10,966 nt of DNA from Pseudomonadota bacterium (GTDB lineage: Bacteria; Pseudomonadota; Gammaproteobacteria; Burkholderiales; Eutrophovitaceae): contig PAHB01000119.1 in NCBI GenBank assembly GCA_002704665.1, forward strand, positions 8,026-18,991, written 5' to 3'. Below, piece by piece: positions 1 through 7,371 of this stretch (position 1 is the first letter of the stretch; each line of letters begins with the position of its first letter). Both the position numbers and the translations under genes were made by a program. The notes under the pieces were generated by a model. It was not told the DNA's origin. It saw only the letters and a list, made by a program, of their open reading frames with translations, and did not search any database.

Positions 1-1160
1 ACGCCAAAATCAAGGTTTCCTAAAAGTCCTAGGTGTTGATTTGACAAAATATGTCCTGAGCCGACGATCACTACCCGCTGATTTTTTTCTGCTACAGATC
101 TTTCAAAAGCACCCGCCACTACGATTGGTCCCCGACGATCTTTTTCCGGATCAAACGATGCATCAGAGAGAGACCCCATCTCCAACCACCCTTGGTCAGC
201 AACCTCTACCAACGGTGAAAATTTAAATCCTTTGTCGTCACCTTCCTCTACAGCTCTGGCAAAAGGGAAGACACTAGTCATACTGGACCCCTTTGTCGCG
301 GGATGATCAAAATACCTTGATACAAGAGCAAAAGCCGGAGACAAGTTAAGGCTACCAGCCCGGGGATCTAAAGCGATTCCCTTCACAAGTTTAGCTCCTA
401 GGTAATCAGCTAAGGATTCCATTCCGCCATAGCTATCATTCTCCATAACCCAAAGTAAATTTCCTCCCTCCTCAAGAAATCTTTTTACTCTATTCAGTTC
501 GCCTGGAAGTAGGTTCACTTTTGGACTAGCAATAATTAAAACAGAGGCTTTTTTGTTAACTGATAATTCTTTTGCTAAATTAACTTTTGAAAGTTTAAAG
601 CCGGTTTTCATCAATTGTTGACCAAAGAGCCCCATATCCCTTGGCGACGTCCCTTCCATTGATCTCTCACTGTGGCCCTCTAGTTCATAGATGATTTTGT
701 CTGATGCTCTAGCTAAGCGAGTAAGGAGGTTTGTGAGCTCTTGTTCAGTCAACGTGCTTAGGTTTTCTTGTCTGCCCTTATACTGAATCACCAGTTCACC
801 ATCAAACCGCACTCCTGCTTCTTCTGCTTTTTGCGGTTCTTCGCGAGGATCGACGTAAAAAATACTAATATCCGGTTTTGCCCTTCTGTAGGGCTCTAAA
901 AATGTATGAATTACCGGCCTAATAGATCCTTCCACGTCTGATTTAGATACATAGGCTGTTATCCGAACGGGACCTTCCATTCCAGCAATAAAGTCTTTTG
1001 AGGCTTTGGAAAGGGAATGCCTTTGATTGCTGGTCAAATCCCATTGCAGATCAATGTGATCGCTGAGATAGCCAAGAAGTAGTGCTAACCCAATGAGTAG
1101 GGCAACAAAAATACTATTCTGAATCCTAAATTGACTTCTTACTTTTTTGTTGATTTTCAT
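1..1160 (-). CDS. GldG-like ABC transporter auxiliary protein, partial (C-terminus beyond left edge)
   Basis: The reading frame is open without a stop from an ATG at 1160 to the window edge, giving 386 complete codons. A short basic N-terminus is followed by one membrane helix at about residues 17-36 and then by a long soluble part that should lie in the periplasm. The motif WDLTSNQRHSLS just after the helix is typical of the GldG / ABC-transporter auxiliary family, followed by text such as GPVRITAYVS and FYVDPREEP, and later by VLIIASPK and FLEEGGNLLWV. Family members usually end in a second membrane helix, which would lie outside this window. The start codon overlaps the stop of the upstream permease by four bases (ATGA), so the two are probably translationally coupled. 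In Bacteroidetes GldG works with GldA and GldF in gliding; in Proteobacteria the role and substrate are unknown. The family call is firm; any specific function would be a guess. Confidence 0.85.
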   Translation of the reverse strand, partial: MKINKKVRSQFRIQNSIFVALLIGLALLLGYLSDHIDLQWDLTSNQRHSLSKASKDFIAGMEGPVRITAYVSKSDVEGSIRPVIHTFLEPYRRAKPDISIFYVDPREEPQKAEEAGVRFDGELVIQYKGRQENLSTLTEQELTNLLTRLARASDKIIYELEGHSERSMEGTSPRDMGLFGQQLMKTGFKLSKVNLAKELSVNKKASVLIIASPKVNLLPGELNRVKRFLEEGGNLLWVMENDSYGGMESLADYLGAKLVKGIALDPRAGSLNLSPAFALVSRYFDHPATKGSSMTSVFPFARAVEEGDDKGFKFSPLVEVADQGWLEMGSLSDASFDPEKDRRGPIVVAGAFERSVAEKNQRVVIVGSGHILSNQHLGLLGNLDFG

Positions 1161-1900
1161 GCATGTAACCTATCTGCATCAAGCCGACGTATCGATAAAA
1201 TAATAAAAACAGATATTACTAATCCAAAGTAGGCGATATCACTCACAGCGATTGTGCCTTCAAGAAAAGGTTCCCAATGAGAAAATAGTGAGATTAAGTT
1301 TAGTATGCTGTCGGGGTCTGGCGCCGTTAAGTTTATAATCCACAACCCTAAGGCTATTGCAAGGCTTAATATTGCCGCCACTACAGGATGATTAGTTAGG
1401 CAAGATACAAATAATCCAATTGCCGAAAAAGTCGCGCCGAGCAGGCTGATGCCTAGTACACAAGAGAAAAGCAATCCGAAGTCGAGTGTTCCTCCAGGAA
1501 GTACTGAAAAACACATTAAACACATTATAATAAAAATGATTTCTAAAAAAACAACTGTGGCAAAAAATTTTCCCAGGATGATTTGAGTCATCGAAACCGG
1601 GGCCGAGATTAAGAATATCATAGTCTGATTTCGTCTTTCTTCAGCTATTAGTCTCATCGTAAGAAGCGGGACAGAAAATAAAAGAACTATGGCTGCTATG
1701 CTGAAAACCGGCGTGACAGCAATTTCCGTTAGGCCAGGGGCGTTTGGAGCACTGGCTAACTGTGCTTGCATCATGGAGAAGTTTTGAAGTTGGCTCATAA
1801 AAATAAATGCGAAAATGCCTTGTAAAAAAGCAATTAAAACCCATGCGAGGGGTGAGGCAAACATAGACTTTAGTTCTTTATTGATAATTATTGTGATCAC
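1157..1900 (-). CDS. ABC-2 type transporter permease (GldF-like)
   Basis: This 247-residue integral membrane protein has about six helices, near residues 17-37, 63-85, 108-131, 140-167, 171-190 and 222-240. Between helices two and three is the motif TMRLIAEERRNQTM followed by APVS, characteristic of ABC-2 permeases of the NosY/GldF type, where it lies on the cytoplasmic side close to the ATPase. The start is GTG at 1900, supported by AAAGGA about nine bases upstream (around 1910-1915). It follows the ATPase gene by 16 bases and overlaps the GldG-like gene by four, so the three form one operon. It should form the membrane channel or lever of an export or membrane-remodelling complex in the inner membrane. 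The substrate cannot be read from sequence. Confidence 0.88.
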   Translation of the reverse strand: MITIIINKELKSMFASPLAWVLIAFLQGIFAFIFMSQLQNFSMMQAQLASAPNAPGLTEIAVTPVFSIAAIVLLFSVPLLTMRLIAEERRNQTMIFLISAPVSMTQIILGKFFATVVFLEIIFIIMCLMCFSVLPGGTLDFGLLFSCVLGISLLGATFSAIGLFVSCLTNHPVVAAILSLAIALGLWIINLTAPDPDSILNLISLFSHWEPFLEGTIAVSDIAYFGLVISVFIILSIRRLDADRLHA

Positions 1901-1916
1901 AAATTAAATTCCTTTG

Positions 1917-2870
1917 CTAATTTTTCTTTTCGTCAGTCTTTGTAAGCTGTACGAAAACTTCTTCAAGACTAGCTTGGACTTGATTAAGTTTGAACAAGCC
2001 CCAACCGTTTTCGACAGAGGCCCTCACAATCATGTCGGTAGGATCAACACTGGGATGTGTTATGCGGTAGCCACCGGATGGTGTTTTCTCCATAGCTATA
2101 CCGTCATCCTGCATCGAAAACCATTCCTTGGAGGGAGGAGTTTTAAATTCGACATCTATGACTTGTTCACCTCGCGCACCTTGCATTCCGCTTATGGTAT
2201 CGCTGTACGCGACCTTACCATGGTCTAGTATATGTACACGATCGCAAACCGCTTCTACTTCGGGGAGTATGTGTGTAGAGAGAATTATGCTATGTTTATT
2301 CCCGAGTGATCGTATTAGAGATCTTATTTCTCTTATTTGATTAGGGTCTAGTCCAACGGTAGGTTCGTCCAGTATTATTACGTCCGGTTCATGTATTATC
2401 GCCTGAGCAATTCCAACCCGTTGACGATAGCCTTTTGACAAAGCGCTAATTAGTCGTCTACCCATATCTTCTAACCCACATTTTTGTTTAGCGGTTTTTA
2501 CCGCTTCCTTAATATTATTTCGGTCAATTTTTCGAATCTTTCCAGCAAGTGTGAGAAATTCATCCACTCGTAGTTCGCGGTAAAGAGGAGGTATTTCAGG
2601 TAGATACCCTATTTTATTTTTTGCTTTGGTCGGGCTTTCCATCATGTCGATGCCGCAGACTTTTATTGAGCCGATAGTAGGTGCGAGATTGCCAGTTATC
2701 ATTTGCATTGTTGTCGTCTTTCCAGCCCCGTTCGGACCAAGCAAGCCAACAACTTCCCCTCTTTGGAGTTCGATTGAGACATCAGATACAGCTATATTTT
2801 GGCCGTACAGGCGCGTTAGACCATCCGCGGATAGGGTTGTATTTGGTTCAAAATTATTAGTGTTTTCCAT
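1917..2870 (-). CDS. ABC transporter ATP-binding protein (GldA-like)
   Basis: This is a 317-residue cytoplasmic ATPase that should power the permease encoded just downstream. All canonical nucleotide-binding motifs are visible: Walker A GPNGAGKTT (residues 45-53), signature LSKGYRQR (144-151), Walker B VIILDEP (164-170, with D168 and catalytic E169), D-loop GLDP (173-176) and the H-loop His200 in STH. At the Q-loop position the sequence reads GYLPE, a Glu where many ABC proteins have Gln; this is common in the GldA/NosF-like branch. Residues after about 230 form a C-terminal extension typical of ABC-2 exporter ATPases, ending with SLEEVFVQLT. The start is ATG at 2870 with no clear Shine-Dalgarno. 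It is the first gene of the minus-strand operon and is divergent from the TPR gene. ABC-2 exporter membership is certain; the GldA label rests on the GldF and GldG neighbours. Confidence 0.93.
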   Translation of the reverse strand: MENTNNFEPNTTLSADGLTRLYGQNIAVSDVSIELQRGEVVGLLGPNGAGKTTTMQMITGNLAPTIGSIKVCGIDMMESPTKAKNKIGYLPEIPPLYRELRVDEFLTLAGKIRKIDRNNIKEAVKTAKQKCGLEDMGRRLISALSKGYRQRVGIAQAIIHEPDVIILDEPTVGLDPNQIREIRSLIRSLGNKHSIILSTHILPEVEAVCDRVHILDHGKVAYSDTISGMQGARGEQVIDVEFKTPPSKEWFSMQDDGIAMEKTPSGGYRITHPSVDPTDMIVRASVENGWGLFKLNQVQASLEEVFVQLTKTDEKKN

Positions 2871-2883
2871 ATCTTTTGATTAA

Positions 2884-2889
2884 ATTATA
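2884..2889 (-). promoter_or_regulatory. Candidate -10 box (TATAAT) for the ABC operon
   Basis: On the minus strand a perfect TATAAT lies 13 bases before the ATPase ATG. No good -35 hexamer sits at 16-18 bases; the nearest is TTAACT with a 14-base spacer. If used, the transcript would start only about seven bases before the ATG, which agrees with the lack of a Shine-Dalgarno. In AT-rich DNA this match could be chance. Confidence 0.35.
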
Positions 2890-2936
2890 AAGCATAACCA
2901 CATAGTTAAGGAGACTATCCTTGAGAATTAACCGGA

Positions 2937-2966
2937 TTAACCATAAACTGTTCCCCACGTTACAAT
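2937..2966 (+). promoter_or_regulatory. Candidate sigma-70 promoter for the TPR-lolB-ispE operon
   Basis: A TTAACC element (2937-2942, four of six matches to TTGACA) is followed after 18 bases by TACAAT (2961-2966, five of six matches to TATAAT). This would place the transcript start near 2973 and leave a leader of about 20-30 bases. The -35 element overlaps the second copy of the ATTAACC direct repeat, so a regulator binding that repeat could affect this promoter. Confidence 0.4.
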
Positions 2967-2993
2967 TTACATTTTATTAAATATTCCATTATT

Positions 2994-4781
2994 TTGTATA
3001 TAGTGAAATCACAGCTTTTTCTAGCATTTTTTACAGTTATCGGCGTGCTTAGCCAACCTGCGCTTGTTTTCGGTATTGAAAATACCGTGGTATCTGCTAA
3101 TGATACCGGGATAGCGCAAACGCAAGAAGAAGTTGTAAGTCCATCAGGTGAAAACTTATTTCAGCAACCGTCAATTTATGCTCGGGAGAGAACCAAAAGG
3201 TATCAGGCAATTTATCAATATATTCTTGCCGAGTTGGCTGCCCAGCAGGGGGATTTCAAGTTTGCAGCCACAACGCTTCGTGGAATTGCGTTTCACTACC
3301 GAGATAGTGATTTAGGTAAGAGGGGTTTAGAGTTCGCAATAGCTGGGGAAAATGAGGAGCTTTCGGCGGAATTGTCAATTTTTTTGCTTGATCAAATAGA
3401 AGACAAAATAGCAATTGACGATCTTTTGTCTGTTTTTTTTACGGGAAAAAATTTAAATTTAATTTCGTACACTTTAGTTAGAATTCTAGAGGTTACACCA
3501 GAAAATTTGTTAGATGGCATGTTTGTCCAAATCGCAAGTTTTTATGAAAGGCATCCCAAAAGGGATCAAGCTTGGTCTCATGTTGAAAAATTAGTGGAAC
3601 CATTTGCCAAATCTAGTGGTGCAAACTTTCTTTCAGCTAAGGCAGAAGAATGGCGCAAAAACTACACACTTTCGCTTGAAATTATCGAATTAGCACTCAA
3701 AGCTCGACCTGATTTTGCTCAAGCAATAGTTCTTAAGGCTTCTCTTATCGCGCGAGATAATGTTCAGTTGGCCATTGAAATTTTAGATGATTATTTGCAT
3801 GATTATCCACTGAAGGACCCTGTTCGAGTGGCTTATGCCCGAACCTTGTTTCTTGGGGAGAAGTACCTGCTTTCGCGGGATCAGTTTGTTGTTCTAAGTG
3901 AAAAGCACGCTAGGAACTCATATTATGCCTACTCGGCTGGGGTGCTCTCTGCGGAGGTAAAAGATTATCATTTTGCAGATAAGTATTTAGAAAGAGCTCT
4001 TTTTCTCGATCATCACCTTAAAGAAAATATCAGATTTAAACTTGGTATGGTTAACGAAGCGCTTGGTCGGAATAAGATCGCAAAGGATTGGTTTTCGAGT
4101 GTCGATGGCGGAGTAGATTATATTCTTGCTAGATCCCATCAAGCCCTGATTTTACAAAAAGAAGGGAAACCAGAGCAAGCCATCGCTTTACTTAATAAAA
4201 CAAAACCTCGTAATGGTCAGCAAGAGATTCAATTAGTACAAGCTAAGGCCCATCTTTTAAGGATAAATGGTGATTATCAAGAATCATATGATATTCTCAA
4301 CGGCGCTCTGAAAGTTAGGCCCAAACATCAGGATTTATTGTATGAAGTTGCTTTGGCTGCTGAAAAAATCAATAGGCTTGACTTTTTAGAGGAACATCTC
4401 AAGTATCTAATAAGGCTTAATCCAAGACATGCGCAAGCCTATAACGCTTTAGGGTATACACTTGCTGACAGAACAGATCGTTTTTCCGAGGCACTCAAAT
4501 ACATCGAAACCGCTCTTTCGCTTGAGCCTGAAGACCCCTATATCTTGGACAGCATGGGATGGGTTTGTTTCAAAATGCGTAAACTGGAGTGTGGTAAGAA
4601 ATATCTTAAAATGGCTTATGAGACTCGCCCTGATCCTGAGATTGCAGCGCATTTGGGAGAATTATTATGGTTTCAGGGAGACGAAAAAGCTGCGGAAAAG
4701 CTATGGACGGATGCATTGAACGCTAATCCAAATAGTCAGGAGTTGCAATTTCTTTTGCGTAAATATCTTGATAGAAACTAG
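2994..4781 (+). CDS. Secreted tetratricopeptide-repeat protein
   Basis: The product is 595 residues from a TTG at 2994, or 592 from an in-frame GTG at 3003; neither has a Shine-Dalgarno and no upstream in-frame ATG exists. A hydrophobic stretch at residues 8-27, ending ALVFG, looks like a signal peptide, so the protein should be periplasmic or outer-membrane associated. TPR-like helical repeats fill most of the rest: one near residues 70-105 (ILAELAAQQGDF), others between 225 and 345, and a dense set from 375 to the end. The C-terminal segments YNALGYTLADRTDRFSEA (483-500), ILDSMGWV (517-524) and RPDPEIAAHLGELLW (545-559) are hallmarks of the conserved beta/gammaproteobacterial TPR protein found next to lolB. 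TPRs act as protein-binding scaffolds; the partner is unknown. The gene overlaps lolB by 14 bases, which hints at coupled translation and a linked envelope role. Confidence 0.88.
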   Translation: MYIVKSQLFLAFFTVIGVLSQPALVFGIENTVVSANDTGIAQTQEEVVSPSGENLFQQPSIYARERTKRYQAIYQYILAELAAQQGDFKFAATTLRGIAFHYRDSDLGKRGLEFAIAGENEELSAELSIFLLDQIEDKIAIDDLLSVFFTGKNLNLISYTLVRILEVTPENLLDGMFVQIASFYERHPKRDQAWSHVEKLVEPFAKSSGANFLSAKAEEWRKNYTLSLEIIELALKARPDFAQAIVLKASLIARDNVQLAIEILDDYLHDYPLKDPVRVAYARTLFLGEKYLLSRDQFVVLSEKHARNSYYAYSAGVLSAEVKDYHFADKYLERALFLDHHLKENIRFKLGMVNEALGRNKIAKDWFSSVDGGVDYILARSHQALILQKEGKPEQAIALLNKTKPRNGQQEIQLVQAKAHLLRINGDYQESYDILNGALKVRPKHQDLLYEVALAAEKINRLDFLEEHLKYLIRLNPRHAQAYNALGYTLADRTDRFSEALKYIETALSLEPEDPYILDSMGWVCFKMRKLECGKKYLKMAYETRPDPEIAAHLGELLWFQGDEKAAEKLWTDALNANPNSQELQFLLRKYLDRN

Positions 4782-5355
4782 ATTAAACCGAATTCAGTCC
4801 AAATGTTTTTGTATTCTATTGCTTCTTCAAACGGCCGGCTGTGCCTTTATTGACTCCCCCATACTCGATCCTGATTCTAGCTTTGTTTTTGTTGCTGGAG
4901 GAAGAGTTGCGGCAAAGGTCGATGGGAAAAGCTATTCGGCAAAATTTAGTTGGAAAAGTAGTAAGAAAGTTGACAACATATCGATTTTTAGCTTTCTGGG
5001 TAATAGCATCGCGCATATAAAAGTAAGGGGTGAGAAATTTACTTTGAAGACTAATGATGGGAAAGTTTTTCGCACAGGCTCAGCTGAAGAAGTGACGAGT
5101 CGTGTATTAGGTTGGTCTCTGCCAGTCAGTGGGTTAAAATATTGGATTACGGGAAATGTGGATCCTCATAAACCTTCTAGTATTAGGTTTCTCGACGGAT
5201 CAAAAAGACCTTTGGAACTTTTACAAGATGGATGGCGAGTTGAATACGGATCGTATCTTGACGAATCAACATTGCCAAAAAAAATACTCCTATCCCACAA
5301 AAAAATGAAACTTCGTATAATCATTGATAAGTGGGTATTGCGGAAGGTGCGCTGA
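4768..5355 (+). CDS. lolB: Outer-membrane lipoprotein localization protein LolB
   Basis: LolB is the outer-membrane receptor that accepts lipoproteins from the periplasmic carrier LolA and inserts them into the outer membrane. The 195-residue product begins at a TTG overlapping the end of the TPR gene. Its N-terminus has basic residues, a hydrophobic run CILLLL, and a lipobox-like LQTAGC with the lipidated Cys at residue 25. The body carries LolB signatures in order: GGRVAAKVDGKSYSAKFSW, FLGN followed by an IAHIKV strand, LKTNDGK, then VLGWSLPVSGLKYWITG. The usual LxSPLG segment reads IFSFLGN here, a modest divergence. Length is close to E. coli LolB (207 residues). Shine-Dalgarno support for the TTG is poor, but no other start would keep the signal sequence. 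The position just upstream of ispE is the standard one. Confidence 0.9.
   Translation: MIETRLNRIQSKCFCILLLLQTAGCAFIDSPILDPDSSFVFVAGGRVAAKVDGKSYSAKFSWKSSKKVDNISIFSFLGNSIAHIKVRGEKFTLKTNDGKVFRTGSAEEVTSRVLGWSLPVSGLKYWITGNVDPHKPSSIRFLDGSKRPLELLQDGWRVEYGSYLDESTLPKKILLSHKKMKLRIIIDKWVLRKVR
5342..5347 (+). promoter_or_regulatory. Ribosome binding site that fixes the ispE start at TTG 5357
   Basis: GGAAGG inside the last codons of lolB lies nine bases before the TTG at 5357, an ideal spacing. No comparable site precedes any start in the conserved ispE frame. This is the main argument that translation begins at 5357 and that the frame must be corrected inside the following A run. Confidence 0.6.
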
Positions 5356-5356
5356 A

Positions 5357-6215
5357 TTGAAAAAAAAAAATCGTATTTTTTGCTCCGGCCAAAATTAATT
5401 TATTTTTAAGTGTTGTTGGTAAAAGGAAAGATGGGTACCACCTTTTGCAAACAGTGTTTAGGTTAATAAATCTGTGTGATGAAATCCAAATCAAAATTCG
5501 GTTGGATGGAAGGATAAGAAGGATTGGTGGTCCCTCCGCAATCGCGCCCGGGGAGGATTTGGTTTTAAGGGCTGCTTTTCTCTTAAAAAAAGAGAGTGGG
5601 TCAGAATTGGGAGCTGACATAGAGTTAAAAAAAACTATTCCCATCGGTGCTGGACTTGGAGGCGGGAGTTCAGATGCAGCGACTACGTTATTGGCCCTTA
5701 ACAGGATTTGGAAAGTTAATTTTTCAAAATCCAAACTATTGGAAATGGCACCAACCCTTGGTGCTGATGTGGCTTTTTTTATATTTGGGCAATCTGCCTT
5801 TGGAGAGGGTATAGGAGACCAACTGTCTCCGATTTCGTTGCCACCTCGTTGGTATTTATTGGCGACCCCAAACTTGGAGATCTCAACTCGGGAAGTTTTC
5901 CAATCCTTTGAATTGACACCCAACTCTAAAGCTATCACAATACAACGCTTTTTAGACGGCTCCTTAACCACAAATGATTTTGAGGAGTTGGTGTGCGAGA
6001 GCTATCCCATTGTTGCAAAATATCTTCACTTGATGCGACAACTGGGGAGGGCCAGATTGTCTGGTACTGGAGGAACGGTTTTTTGTGAGTTTGACTCGTT
6101 AAAAAAAGCAAATTTGGCGCTTGGTAAGTTGCCAAAGGAGATGAAGGGAGTTGTTGCGGCAGGACTTCAAAAGCACCCTATGTTCGACATTTGGAGGGCT
6201 ATAAAGGGGCTTTAA
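5357..6215 (+). CDS. ispE: 4-diphosphocytidyl-2-C-methyl-D-erythritol kinase IspE, with apparent +1 base in an A11 run at its start
   Basis: IspE is a cytosolic GHMP-family kinase that phosphorylates the 2-hydroxyl of CDP-methylerythritol in the MEP isoprenoid pathway. The clean open frame contains APAKINLFL, the glycine-rich ATP loop PIGAGLGGGSSDAA (residues 95-108 after correction), GADVAFF with the catalytic Asp (about 137), and the C-terminal LSGTGGTVF (234-242). The first in-frame non-ATG start, TTG at 5445, would delete APAKINL and the catalytic Lys and cannot be right. The well-placed start TTG 5357, one base after the lolB stop, is out of frame because 11 As (5360-5370) follow it; as written it stops after 13 codons at 5396-5398. 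With 10 As the protein reads MKKKIVFFAPAKINLF and is 285 residues, against 283 in E. coli. The cause is either a homopolymer error or slippage-dependent expression. Identity is certain; how the 5' end is expressed is not. Confidence 0.93.
5360..5370 (+). repeat. Homopolymeric A11 tract at the ispE start
   Basis: Eleven consecutive As follow the TTG of ispE. I saw no longer homopolymer in the window; runs of about eight occur in lolB (near 5278), the TPR gene (near 3432) and ruvC (near 10783). The length is one base off from restoring the ispE frame. Long A runs promote polymerase slippage and are also prone to sequencing error. Confidence 0.9.
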
Positions 6216-6221
6216 ATATTT

Positions 6222-6298
6222 TGGGGAGTCGCCAAGTCGGTTAAGGCAACGGATTTTGATTCCGTCATGCGTAGGTTCGAATCCTACCTCCCCAGCCA
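6222..6298 (+). tRNA. tRNA-Gln (anticodon TTG), CCA encoded
   Basis: A complete cloverleaf can be drawn. The acceptor stem TGGGGAG pairs with CTCCCCA (6288-6294), the discriminator is G6295, and CCA (6296-6298) is encoded. The anticodon stem ACGGA/TCCGT encloses the loop TTTTGAT with anticodon TTG at 6256-6258, reading CAA and CAG glutamine codons. The T arm is GTAGG-TTCGAAT-CCTAC. The unusual U1 start matches known proteobacterial tRNA-Gln. It begins six bases after the ispE stop and precedes prs by 65 bases, the usual beta/gammaproteobacterial position, so it is probably cut out of a longer transcript by RNase P and other RNases. Confidence 0.96.
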
Positions 6299-6363
6299 GT
6301 TGTGGCACGTTCAATTGGAGTTCGAGGTAAGTTGTTGGTTTTATAAAAGCTTTAGGTAAAATT

Positions 6364-7314
6364 ATGACTTTTGAGAGTTTGATGGTCTTCACCGGGAATG
6401 CTAACCCCGCTTTGGCAGACGAGGTAGTGAGAGACCTCCATATTCCTCTCGGACGTGCCACGGTTGGCCGTTTTAGTGACGGCGAAGTCATGGTCGAGCT
6501 ACTTGAGAACGTAAGGGGTCAGGATGCTTTTATACTCCAGTCCACGTGTACTCCTACAACGGAAAATTTAATGGAGGTTGTACTGATGGCAGATGCACTC
6601 AAAAGAGCTTCAGCCGGGCGTATTACGGCTGCAGTTCCATATTTTGGTTATGCTCGACAAGATAGGCGTCCTCAATCAGCACGAGTCGCCATCAGTGCGA
6701 AAGTTGTCGCGAATATGTTGCAAAGCGTGGGTGTTGATAGACTGTTAACAATGGATCTGCACACAGAGCAAATACAAGGATTTTTCGATATTCCAGTTGA
6801 TAATGTTTACTCGACATCTATATTACTAGGGGACATATGGAAAAATAATTACGACAAGGTTGTTGTCGTATCGCCAGATGTGGGAGGAGTTGTTCGAGCT
6901 AGAGCTTTAGCGAAAAGGTTGGAGTGTGATCTAGCGATAATTGATAAAAGAAGACCAAAACCCAACGTAGCCACCGTGATGAATATAATAGGTTCTGTTT
7001 CTGAAAGGACCTGTATAATTATGGACGATATCGTCGATACCGCTAATACACTCTGTCAGGGTGCTAAAGCCCTTAAAGAAAACGGTGCAAAAAAAGTTAT
7101 AGCTTATTGCACGCATCCGGTATTGTCGGGTCAGGCGGTTCAAAGGATAGAGGATTCTTTTTTAGATGAAATGGTTGTTACAAATACGATTCCCCTGCGT
7201 GACGAAGCGAATAGGAGTAAAAAAATTAGGCAACTGTCAATAGCTAGCCTATTAGCCGAGACAATGAGACGTATTAGCAACGAAATCTCGGTTAGTTCTC
7301 TTTTTATGGATTGA
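6364..7314 (+). CDS. prs: Ribose-phosphate pyrophosphokinase (PRPP synthetase)
   Basis: Prs transfers pyrophosphate from ATP to ribose 5-phosphate to make PRPP, the precursor for nucleotides, histidine, tryptophan and NAD. The 316-residue product matches the E. coli length (315). Visible motifs in order are VGRFSDGEV (34-42), [18 protein letters not shown] (93-102), [11 protein letters not shown] (131-141, with metal-binding His133), [11 protein letters not shown] (170-180), the catalytic-loop KRRPKPN (195-201) and the PRPP-binding loop DDIVDTANT (221-229). The C-terminus [13 protein letters not shown] is also standard. It is an ATG start with only a weak AGGT element about eight bases upstream. 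The PRPP loop reads DTANT rather than the DTGGT of E. coli; I believe this variant occurs elsewhere in Betaproteobacteria. The enzyme is cytosolic and hexameric in this family. Confidence 0.97.
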   Translation: MTFESLMVFTGNANPALADEVVRDLHIPLGRATVGRFSDGEVMVELLENVRGQDAFILQSTCTPTTENLMEVVLMADALKRASAGRITAAVPYFGYARQDRRPQSARVAISAKVVANMLQSVGVDRLLTMDLHTEQIQGFFDIPVDNVYSTSILLGDIWKNNYDKVVVVSPDVGGVVRARALAKRLECDLAIIDKRRPKPNVATVMNIIGSVSERTCIIMDDIVDTANTLCQGAKALKENGAKKVIAYCTHPVLSGQAVQRIEDSFLDEMVVTNTIPLRDEANRSKKIRQLSIASLLAETMRRISNEISVSSLFMD

Positions 7315-7360
7315 ATTTTTAACAGGTCTGGTGACTGGTCGCGGTTTTCAGATTTATTTT

Positions 7361-7364
7361 GGAG
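7361..7364 (+). promoter_or_regulatory. Ribosome binding site of rplY
   Basis: GGAG lies seven bases before the rplY ATG at 7372. It is one of the clearest Shine-Dalgarno sites in the window, in line with the high expression expected of a ribosomal protein. It sits at the end of the 57-bp prs-rplY gap, in which I saw no convincing hairpin terminator. Confidence 0.7.
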
Positions 7365-7371
7365 ATTAAAG

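Larger units (their letters stand above)
2871..2993. promoter_or_regulatory. Divergent intergenic region between ABC operon and TPR-lolB-ispE operon
   Basis: This 123-bp AT-rich gap separates two divergent first genes and must hold both promoters unless they lie further inside the genes. It contains a perfect 7-bp direct repeat ATTAACC at 2927-2933 and 2936-2942 (nine-base period), close to the candidate plus-strand promoter. No strong Shine-Dalgarno precedes either start codon. The sites inside the gap are inferred by eye only. Confidence 0.6.

Noticed and set aside
41..226. Small plus-strand open frame at the left end
   Set aside because: It is antisense to the continuous GldG-like reading frame, which has recognisable motifs through this region.
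1914..2228. 104-codon plus-strand open frame opposite the ABC ATPase
   Set aside because: It is fully antisense to a canonical ABC ATPase and shows no family features.
5370..5372. ATC as a rare start codon for ispE
   Set aside because: It is in the conserved frame, but ATC is an extremely rare initiator and the GGAAGG site is 22 bases away; TTG 5357 with perfect spacing is a better candidate despite the frame problem.
5321..5971. 216-codon open frame on the minus strand opposite ispE
   Set aside because: It lies antisense to an unmistakable ispE, has no recognisable domain or signal, and is explained by the codon pattern of the real gene.
5445..6215. Short ispE starting at TTG 5445
   Set aside because: This start would drop the APAKINLFL motif and catalytic Lys encoded just upstream in the same frame; the conserved text continues to about 5379, so the gene must start earlier.
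6099..6491. Minus-strand open frame crossing the tRNA and the prs start
   Set aside because: It runs through the tRNA-Gln gene and over conserved prs sequence. Its apparent GEVGFEPTH-like text is the familiar artefact of translating a tRNA gene in reverse.
7022..7050. DTANT variant of the PRPP loop in Prs as a functional anomaly
   Set aside because: The acidic and Thr residues that bind PRPP are kept, and I believe the Asn variant occurs in other Betaproteobacteria.
7315..7371. Possible terminator between prs and rplY (TGGTGACTGG region)
   Set aside because: The repeated TGG elements do not form a proper inverted repeat and no T run follows.
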